Source of the DNA: Bacteroidales bacterium
GTDB taxonomy: Bacteria > Bacteroidota > Bacteroidia > Bacteroidales > Muribaculaceae
Assembly: GCA_019416285.1 (NCBI GenBank)
Contig: DXXM01000001.1
Span: 1 to 64,000, forward strand
Direction of reading: 5' to 3'
Length of the DNA: 64,000 nucleotides
The notes beneath the pieces are model-generated. The model did not search any database. It saw only the letters and a program-made list of their open reading frames with translations, and was not told where the DNA came from. Below are positions 58,348 through 64,000 of the stretch, piece after piece. The first letter of the stretch is position 1; every line of letters starts with the position of its first letter. The translations under genes and the position numbers were made by a program.

Positions 58348-59572
58348 ATTAGATACTATAGAAGAAGCTCTCGCTGATTTTCGTGAGGGTAAATTCGTGA
58401 TAGTGGTCGACGACGAGGACCGCGAGAATGAGGGCGATCTCATTATCGCAGCCGAGAAAGTGACTTCAGATGCCATCAATTTCATGATTACCAACGCCCG
58501 CGGCGAGCTCTGTGCCCCTATATCCATATCGCGCTGCAAGGAACTCGGTCTCGAGCGTCAGGTCGAGGACAACACCTCCATGCTCGGCACCCCCTTTACC
58601 GTGACTGTCGACCTCCTTCCCGGCTGCACTACGGGCGTGTCAGCCCACGACCGTGCAGCCACCATCCGTGCGCTTGCCGACCCCTCGGTGCGCCCCGATA
58701 TGTTCGGCCGTCCCGGACACGTGCATCCGCTCTATGCGCAGGATGCCGGAGTGCTCCGCAGAGCCGGCCACACTGAAGCTGCCATTGACCTCGCACGTCT
58801 CGCCGGTCTGCAGCCCGCTGCCTCGCTCATCGAGATTCTCAACGAGGATGGCACTATGGCCCGTCTGCCCCAGCTCCGCAGCAAAGCCGACGAGTGGGGC
58901 CTGAAACTCATATCCATACGCGACCTCATTGCCTACCGTCTGCGCAAGGAGCTGCTGGTGGAGCAGGGAGTGGAAGTGGACATGCCTACCGCCTATGGTC
59001 ATTTCCGCCTGATTCCTTTCCGTCAGAAAAGCAACGGGCTCGAACATATCGCGCTCATCAAGGGCGACATAAGCGGCGAGGAGCCTGTGCTGGTCAGAGT
59101 CCACTCCTCCTGCGCCACAGGCGACATTTTCGGCTCTATGCGCTGCGACTGCGGCGAGCAGCTTCACCGCGCCATGGAGCTTATCGACAAGGAGGGCAAC
59201 GGAGTCATCGTCTATCTCAACCAGGAGGGACGCGGCATTGGCCTCATGGAGAAAATCAAGGCCTACAAGCTCCAGGAAGAGGGCCTCGACACCGTAGACG
59301 CCAATCTCCATCTCGGCCACAAGGCCGATGAGCGCGACTACGGCGTGGGCGCTCAGATACTCCACCTGCTCGGTGTCCGTAAAATGCGTCTCATCACCAA
59401 CAATCCCGTGAAGCGTATAGGTCTCGAGGGCTATGGTCTGCAGGTTGTCGACAATGTGGGCATAGAGATAGAACCCAACCGCTACAATCTGCGCTACATG
59501 CTCACCAAGCAGAAGCGCATGGGTCATACTCTTCACATGAAGGAAGGTACCGACCCCAACAAGGAGATATAA
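58319..59572 (+). CDS. ribBA: Bifunctional 3,4-dihydroxy-2-butanone 4-phosphate synthase / GTP cyclohydrolase II
   Basis: The enzyme supplies both building blocks of riboflavin. The 417-residue protein has the RibB domain (about 10-210) with VVDDEDRENEGDLIIAAEKV (core DDEDRENEGDLI) and HTEAAIDLARLAG, then RibA (about 215-417) with the zinc cysteines in VHSSCATGDIFGSMRCDCGEQ (core CATGDIFGSMRCDCG) and the GTP loop NQEGRGIGLMEKI. The start at 58319 (or ATG 58331) lies within lptF/G, so it is translationally coupled to it. RnfG and RnfD need FMN made from this pathway. Confidence 0.95.
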   Translation: MINPMEQNIKLDTIEEALADFREGKFVIVVDDEDRENEGDLIIAAEKVTSDAINFMITNARGELCAPISISRCKELGLERQVEDNTSMLGTPFTVTVDLLPGCTTGVSAHDRAATIRALADPSVRPDMFGRPGHVHPLYAQDAGVLRRAGHTEAAIDLARLAGLQPAASLIEILNEDGTMARLPQLRSKADEWGLKLISIRDLIAYRLRKELLVEQGVEVDMPTAYGHFRLIPFRQKSNGLEHIALIKGDISGEEPVLVRVHSSCATGDIFGSMRCDCGEQLHRAMELIDKEGNGVIVYLNQEGRGIGLMEKIKAYKLQEEGLDTVDANLHLGHKADERDYGVGAQILHLLGVRKMRLITNNPVKRIGLEGYGLQVVDNVGIEIEPNRYNLRYMLTKQKRMGHTLHMKEGTDPNKEI

Positions 59573-59637
59573 TCAGGCTCCGGCCGGTAAGGAATCCGGT
59601 TTCGCGAATCCCCGACAGCCATAAACAGACAAAAAAG

Positions 59638-59683
59638 AGACAGAAGAACGAGGCCCGTCTGAAGCCTGATGATTCTTCTGTCT
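59638..59683. terminator. Terminator between ribBA and crcB
   Basis: Arms AGACAGAAGAA (59638-59648) and TTCTTCTGTCT (59673-59683), preceded by A and followed by T runs, so it can serve both the ribBA and the crcB transcripts, which converge here. Confidence 0.85.
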
Positions 59684-59735
59684 TTTTTGTATATTTATGT
59701 GTCCGTGGGGACAGGATTTGTCGGTAGGGGAGTGG

Positions 59736-60116
59736 TCAGATTGCACGCGCCACCCAGTGGCCCGCGTAGGCGAGGAGTAGACCTATCGTGAAACTTGCGC
59801 CCGCATAGAGCGCAACCGTGGGGAAGCCCGAGGAGCCGAACAGCAGATAGTTTTCGTGGACAAAGGTGGAGAATGTGGTGAATCCGCCGCAAAGTCCCAC
59901 CGTCAGAAAGGCCTTCATCTCGGGGGAGAGACTGAAACCACGGTCAAGCAGTCCGTAGATAAGTCCGATGGCAAAGCAGCCGATGATGTTGACCGCAAAC
60001 GTCCCCCAGGGAAACGCCGCGCTTCCGGCATGTTCCTGAATCGCCCGCGTCAGAAGGAAACGCGCCACACCTCCGATGCCGCTCCCCGCGGCTATATAGA
60101 TTATGGTCTTAATCAT
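59736..60116 (-). CDS. crcB: Fluoride ion channel/exporter CrcB
   Basis: CrcB (Fluc) is a small dual-topology membrane channel that exports fluoride. From ATG 60116 it is 126 residues with four membrane helices, GSGIGGVARFLLTR near the N-terminus and LCGGFTTFSTFVHE (about 72-85), the pore-lining signature. A longer frame starts at 60140 within the ABC gene; ATG 60116 overlaps it by eight bases and fits the family. No fluoride riboswitch is seen in the short upstream space. Confidence 0.93.
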   Translation of the reverse strand: MIKTIIYIAAGSGIGGVARFLLTRAIQEHAGSAAFPWGTFAVNIIGCFAIGLIYGLLDRGFSLSPEMKAFLTVGLCGGFTTFSTFVHENYLLFGSSGFPTVALYAGASFTIGLLLAYAGHWVARAI

Positions 60117-60819
60117 GGCTTTCGTCGCAGTCGCAGTCATAGTGGACGTGATGGTGAGCCGAATGACACTCCGTCAGCGTGTGGTCTATTATCAGATGGC
60201 GGTTTGCCATGCCTGCTATGGTCGACATTTCGTGTGAGACGAGCAGCAGTGTGGTGGTCTTTGCGAGGTCGGCCATGAGGTCGTAGATATAGTGTTCGAA
60301 ACGCTTGTCGACATAGCTCAGAGGTTCGTCGAGCACGAGCACCTTCGGGCGCGAGATGATTGCGCGGCCCAGGAGCGCGCGCTGGAGCTGTCCGCCCGAA
60401 AGATTGCCGATGCTTGCTTCAGAGTGGCTTTCGAGCCCCATGAGGCGTGTGACCTCCCCGACCCGCGCCTTCACTTCATCTTTCGGCAGCTTCTCGCCGA
60501 TAAGCCCCGAGGCTATCACCTCGCGGACCGTGATCGGGAAGTGGGAGTCGATGAGATTTTTCTGCGGCAGATAGCCGATGGAAAGATCCTTGGCCGGTTT
60601 GCCGTCACGGTAATATGTCACCGTACCTTCGCTCGGTTTGAGCAGGCGGAGCAGTATGCGCAGCAGTGTTGTCTTGCCGCCGCCGTTTGGCCCTGTTATA
60701 GCAATGAAATCACCCTCGCGGACATCGAAGTTTATGTCGGCGAGGGCTGTTTTTCCGTCCCAGCGTTTGGTTATGTCGCGCAGGGATATGATTATCTTTT
60801 TTTCAGAATCGTTTCCCAT
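60109..60819 (-). CDS. ABC transporter ATPase of the metal-uptake type
   Basis: The 236-residue ATPase has Walker A GPNGGGKTTLLR (about 40-51), the signature LSGGQLQRALLGRA, Walker B VLVLDEPLSYVD and the switch histidine in LLLVSHEM. It belongs to the ZnuC/MntB branch. The tail is rich in histidine and cysteine (ECHSAHHHVHYDCDCDESHD core HHHVHYDCDCDE), a likely metal-binding tag. ATG 60819 is used; the frame continues upstream without family similarity. It is downstream of the ZnuA-like gene, but no permease gene is present in the operon. Confidence 0.9.
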   Translation of the reverse strand: MGNDSEKKIIISLRDITKRWDGKTALADINFDVREGDFIAITGPNGGGKTTLLRILLRLLKPSEGTVTYYRDGKPAKDLSIGYLPQKNLIDSHFPITVREVIASGLIGEKLPKDEVKARVGEVTRLMGLESHSEASIGNLSGGQLQRALLGRAIISRPKVLVLDEPLSYVDKRFEHYIYDLMADLAKTTTLLLVSHEMSTIAGMANRHLIIDHTLTECHSAHHHVHYDCDCDESHD

Positions 60820-60877
60820 TGAAAATGCTGTGGAATTTTTGGAAACTGTCTTACCCCAGTGATTGAAAAGGACGCTA

Positions 60878-61759
60878 TTATTGAGCGCTGTCGACAATCG
60901 CGTTGGCGATGCCGGTAATCTCTTCCTCCCAGTCGTGAGAGAGCGGATTGATGCTGACGCGCTTGACTCCGAGCTGGTCGCTGAGAGTCTCGGCCTGTCT
61001 GCTGTCGAGGTCTTTCTGATAGAAGAACACCTTTACGCCATGTTCGTTTGCATGGTCTATCACATCCTTGAGCGCACCCATGGCTATCTCCTTGTTGTCG
61101 GCATTGCCGGCTGGAATCTGTTCGAGGCCGTAGTCGCGGGCGAAATAGCTGAGCGAGGGGTGCCAGACCATAAAGGCCTCGCCCTTGAACGGAGCAAGCT
61201 GACGGGTTATGGCGCCGTCGAGCGAGTCGAGGTGCTGGGCGAAGCGCTCGTGGTTTCGGCGGTAATAGTCCGCGTTGGCAGGGTCGATTTCAACCATGGC
61301 GTTGAGCATGTTGCGCGCAATGATTTTCGCGTTCTTGACTGAAGTCCAGGTGTGGGGGTCGATGATGCTGTGGGTCACGCCGTCATGGTTGTGTGTGCCG
61401 GTGACGGGGATTACACCGAGCGAGGTGTTGAAAATCGGCAGGTCCGGATTTTCGGTATGGATTTTGTCGAGGATTGCGGCCTCAAATCCTATATTGCCCA
61501 TGCGCAGGAATCCGATTGACTTGGTCAGATTCATGATATGGTTGACGGAGGGGTCGAATGTCTCCGGATTGGCGCCATTGGCAATGAGCGTGCGCACCTC
61601 CACACGGTCCCCGGTAATCTGTTCAAGCAGATATTTCTGAGGCTCGATGCTGACGGTGACTATGGCCTTGTCGTGGCTGGGGGCGGAACATGCGGCGAGG
61701 AGGCCGAGCCATGCCGCTACGGTCACAAAAACGGGTATGTATAGGGTATTTAATCTCAT
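60878..61759 (-). CDS. Metal-binding lipoprotein of the ZnuA/TroA family
   Basis: The 293-residue solute-binding protein has a lipoprotein signal ending LLAAC (C24) and the ZnuA-type domain (about 30-290). Metal-site segments are GANPETFDPSVN (62-73), the histidine-rich loop GTHNHDGVTHSIIDPHTW with DPH136, and VWHPSLSYFARD with H200. The first site, normally the histidine of P-H-x-F/Y-E-P, is a glutamate (E67) here. Zinc or manganese uptake is inferred. It is the first gene of the pair with the ABC ATPase. Confidence 0.9.
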   Translation of the reverse strand: MRLNTLYIPVFVTVAAWLGLLAACSAPSHDKAIVTVSIEPQKYLLEQITGDRVEVRTLIANGANPETFDPSVNHIMNLTKSIGFLRMGNIGFEAAILDKIHTENPDLPIFNTSLGVIPVTGTHNHDGVTHSIIDPHTWTSVKNAKIIARNMLNAMVEIDPANADYYRRNHERFAQHLDSLDGAITRQLAPFKGEAFMVWHPSLSYFARDYGLEQIPAGNADNKEIAMGALKDVIDHANEHGVKVFFYQKDLDSRQAETLSDQLGVKRVSINPLSHDWEEEITGIANAIVDSAQ

Positions 61760-61775
61760 TTTGCAGAAATATTTG

Positions 61776-61804
61776 CAAATATAAGCATTTTTTAGCAATT
61801 GCAA
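61776..61804 (-). promoter_or_regulatory. Promoter region of the ZnuA-like gene
   Basis: On the minus strand TTG (61804-61802), an 18-base spacer and TATATTTG (61783-61776) resemble the consensus. The palindrome GCAATTGC (61795-61802) lies in the spacer and could be a metal-responsive operator, but it is short. Confidence 0.45.
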
Positions 61805-61954
61805 GCAATTTGTTAAGAAAAATTTTGAATAGAGGCGCCGGGTTGTCCCGGCGTTTACCTGCAAGTAGTCGCCGACTTCGGCGGAAACAGATGGTTTTGA
61901 GTGCGTGGGTCAACGATTGGGGGCCGGCAGATGGTGTGATTCGGATTTTTTTAT

Positions 61955-61962
61955 TAACTTTG
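61955..61962 (+). promoter_or_regulatory. -7 element before glyQS
   Basis: TAACTTTG matches TAnnTTTG and lies 67 bases before the glyQS ATG. No well-placed TTTG is seen. Confidence 0.5.
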
Positions 61963-62029
61963 CACATTCCAAGAAGTATCTAATCATTTCGATAAGAAAA
62001 TCTAAACATTTCCACTATATAACCCCGAA

Positions 62030-63574
62030 ATGGCAACACAAGAAGACGTTTTTAAGAAGATAGTAAGCCATGCCAAGGAATATGGCTTCGTGTTTCAGTC
62101 AAGCGAGATCTACGACGGACTTTCAGCCGTCTATGACTATGGTCAGACCGGTGTTGAACTCAAGAACAACATCAAGCGCTACTGGTGGGATTCGATGACC
62201 CTCCTCCATGAGAATATCGTCGGTATCGACTCTGCGATTTTCATGCACCCCACAATCTGGAAGGCTTCAGGCCATGTCGATGCCTTCAATGATCCTCTGA
62301 TTGACAACAAGGATTCGAAGAAACGTTACCGCGCCGATGTGCTTATCGAGGAGCAGATTGCCAAAATCGACGAGAAAATCGAAAAGGAAGTGGCAAAGGC
62401 CGCAAAGCGCTTCGGCGACAGCTTCGACGAGGCCATGTTCCGTCAGACCAATCCCCGCGTGCTTGAGCACACCGCCAAGCGTGAGGCCCTTCACGAGCGC
62501 TTCTCCAAGGCGATGAACGACAATAATCTTGACGAGCTCCGTCAGATTATCATCGATGAGGAAATCGTCTGCCCGATTTCAGGCACAAAGAACTGGACCG
62601 AGGTGCGCCAGTTCAACCTCATGTTCAAGACCGAGATGGGTTCCACCGCCGACGGCGCAATGACTGTGTATCTCCGTCCCGAGACCGCACAGGGTATCTT
62701 CGTCAACTATCTCAACGTGCAGAAAACAGGCCGCATGCGCATCCCCTTCGGTATCGCCCAGATAGGCAAGGCCTTCCGCAACGAGATTGTGGCCCGTCAG
62801 TTCATCTTCCGTATGCGCGAGTTCGAGCAGATGGAAATGCAGTTCTTCGTGCGCCCCGGCACCGAGATGGAGTGGTTCAACAACTGGAAGCAGTTCCGTC
62901 TCCGCTGGCACAAGGCTCTCGGCCTCGGCGACGAGAAATACCGCTACCACGACCACGAGAAGCTCGCCCACTACGCCAACGCAGCCACCGACATCGAGTT
63001 CCAGATGCCTTTCGGCTTCAAGGAAGTTGAGGGTATCCACTCGCGTACCAACTTCGACCTCTCGCAGCATGAGAAGTTCTCGGGCAAGAAGATTCAGTAT
63101 TTCGACCCCGAGCTCAATGAAAGCTATACCCCCTACGTCATCGAGACCTCAATCGGTGTCGACCGCATGTTCCTCAGCGTCCTCTGCTCGTCATACGAGG
63201 AGCAGGAGCTCGAAGGGGGCGACAAGCGTGTCGTCCTCCATCTTCCCGCGCCCCTCGCACCCGTCAAGTGTGCCGTGATGCCCCTCGTGCGCAAGGACGG
63301 TCTGCCCGACAAGGCACGCGAGATTGTCAACGAGCTCAAGTTTGACTTCGCCACTCACTACGAGGAGAAGGATTCAATCGGCAAGCGTTACCGCCGTCAG
63401 GATGCTATCGGCACACCCTTCTGTATCACCGTCGACCATCAGACCCTGGAGGACAACACCGTCACTCTCCGCGAGCGCGATTCAATGGAGCAGAAGCGCG
63501 TGAAAGTCGAGGATCTCCACAAGCTTATCCACAACGAGGTATCGCTCAACGCACTCCTCCGCAAACTCGGATAA
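62030..63574 (+). CDS. glyQS: Glycyl-tRNA synthetase, dimeric single-chain type
   Basis: The enzyme charges tRNA-Gly. The 514-residue protein is the alpha2 type found in Bacteroidota, archaea and eukaryotes, not the alpha2beta2 type of E. coli. Motif 1 is near YGQTGVELKNNIKRYWWD (core GVELKNNIKRYWWD), motif 2 FRNEIVARQFIFRMREFEQMEMQFF (core NEIVARQFIFRMREFEQ) and motif 3 ETSIGVDRMFLSVL. The C-terminal anticodon domain runs from about 390. It is transcribed away from the ZnuA gene. Confidence 0.95.
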   Translation: MATQEDVFKKIVSHAKEYGFVFQSSEIYDGLSAVYDYGQTGVELKNNIKRYWWDSMTLLHENIVGIDSAIFMHPTIWKASGHVDAFNDPLIDNKDSKKRYRADVLIEEQIAKIDEKIEKEVAKAAKRFGDSFDEAMFRQTNPRVLEHTAKREALHERFSKAMNDNNLDELRQIIIDEEIVCPISGTKNWTEVRQFNLMFKTEMGSTADGAMTVYLRPETAQGIFVNYLNVQKTGRMRIPFGIAQIGKAFRNEIVARQFIFRMREFEQMEMQFFVRPGTEMEWFNNWKQFRLRWHKALGLGDEKYRYHDHEKLAHYANAATDIEFQMPFGFKEVEGIHSRTNFDLSQHEKFSGKKIQYFDPELNESYTPYVIETSIGVDRMFLSVLCSSYEEQELEGGDKRVVLHLPAPLAPVKCAVMPLVRKDGLPDKAREIVNELKFDFATHYEEKDSIGKRYRRQDAIGTPFCITVDHQTLEDNTVTLRERDSMEQKRVKVEDLHKLIHNEVSLNALLRKLG

Positions 63575-63667
63575 CACTAACAATGGCACCGCACTTTCCG
63601 GCGACGCACCCGGCGCCGCCGGAAATCCACGGGCCCATCATTATAACTTCACTCCCTCCCCGGACAA

Positions 63668-64000
63668 ATGAAAACAATCAGACTATTATTGCTCATCGTC
63701 TGCATGCTCCCCATGCTGACGTCATGTAACTACAACTCTCTCGTCGAAAAGAAACAGGGCGTCGAGCAGTCGTGGGCCGAAGTGCAGAACCAGTATCAGC
63801 GCCGCGCCGACCTTATCCCCAACCTCGTGGCCACAGTCAAAGGCTATGCCACCCACGAAAGCGAGACTCTCGAAAAGGTGACTCAGGCACGCGCAGCCGC
63901 CACCTCTGTCAATATCAACGCCGAGGACCTCAATGAAGAGACCCTCGCAAAATTCCAGGCCGCGCAGAATCAGCTCACCGGCGCGCTCAAATCGCTCCTC
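63668..64000 (+). CDS. lemA: LemA-family lipoprotein, cut by the window end
   Basis: Only the first 111 codons are present. They encode a lipoprotein-type signal ending PMLTSC (about residue 20) and the start of the LemA helical domain: NYNSLVEKKQGVEQSWAEVQNQYQRRADLIPNLV (core VEQSWAEVQNQYQRR) and TQARAAATSV. The role of LemA is unknown to me; in other genomes it lies beside TPM-domain genes. A weak inverted repeat (63595-63603 with 63617-63625) lies between it and glyQS. Confidence 0.9.
   Translation, partial: MKTIRLLLLIVCMLPMLTSCNYNSLVEKKQGVEQSWAEVQNQYQRRADLIPNLVATVKGYATHESETLEKVTQARAAATSVNINAEDLNEETLAKFQAAQNQLTGALKSLL

Noticed and set aside
1..64000. tRNA, rRNA, insertion sequences, prophage
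   Set aside because: No cloverleaf-like intergenic sequence, rRNA block, transposase, integrase or phage structural gene was recognised.

Overview
The window reads as chromosomal DNA of a member of the Bacteroidota, order Bacteroidales, most like the Muribaculaceae. Reasons: many intergenic gaps carry the Bacteroidota -7 element TAnnTTTG, three of them with a correctly spaced TTTG; the gene set is typical (Nudix-type AraR, sodium-pumping methylmalonyl-CoA decarboxylase, leuA-leuC-leuD-leuA2-leuB, the DUF6089-uppS-bamA-ompH-ompH block, single-chain dimeric-type GlyRS); strong Shine-Dalgarno sites are rare. The family is inferred from gene resemblance, not from a database search. No rRNA, tRNA, CRISPR array, prophage or insertion sequence was seen.

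Layout. 1-0.75 kb: a GNAT-type toxin and a small partner ORF with no visible start codon. 0.86-3.6 kb: rnfD-G-E-A without rnfB and rnfC. 3.6-6.5 kb: O6-alkylguanine methyltransferase, class A beta-lactamase, a hexapeptide acetyltransferase and a hicAB toxin-antitoxin pair with a clear promoter and operator. 6.7-10.6 kb: NhaD antiporter, HipA-like kinase with DUF3037, TcdA and a hypothetical gene. 10.9-15.9 kb (minus): mce-mmdA-oadG-biotin carrier-oadB, a sodium pump of the propionate pathway. 15.9-23 kb (minus): the arabinose operon galM-araT-araR-araA-araB behind a promoter with an adjacent palindrome. 23-27.5 kb (minus): RNase G, an unlisted 29-residue basic protein, HU, and kdsC-yhhQ-yjjG.

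27.5-30 kb: guaA and an ECF sigma factor. 30.2-36.4 kb (minus): leucine operon with two LeuA-type synthases. 36.7-40 kb: a TonB-receptor-like outer-membrane protein and a small lipoprotein. 40-45 kb (minus): DUF2007, metY, then thrS-infC-rpmI-rplT. 45.2-48.4 kb: an orphan sugar-binding-fold protein without a signal peptide, divergent from dnaG, followed by a 0.8 kb gap without a convincing gene. 49.2-59.6 kb: an envelope block (DUF6242 lipoprotein, DUF6089 barrel, uppS, bamA, two Skp/OmpH chaperones, LptF/G permease) ending in ribBA. 59.7-61.8 kb (minus): a ZnuA/ZnuC-like metal transporter pair without a permease, overlapping crcB. 62-64 kb: glyQS and the start of a lemA gene cut by the window edge.

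Most of the window is ordinary core genome. The points that most deserve a second look are the split rnf cluster beside a toxin-antitoxin pair, the HicB operator, the lamin-tail/OadG fusion, the leader palindrome of the mce operon, the 29-residue gene beside a long inverted repeat, the near-leaderless dnaG facing the orphan binding protein, and the metal ABC pair without a permease.
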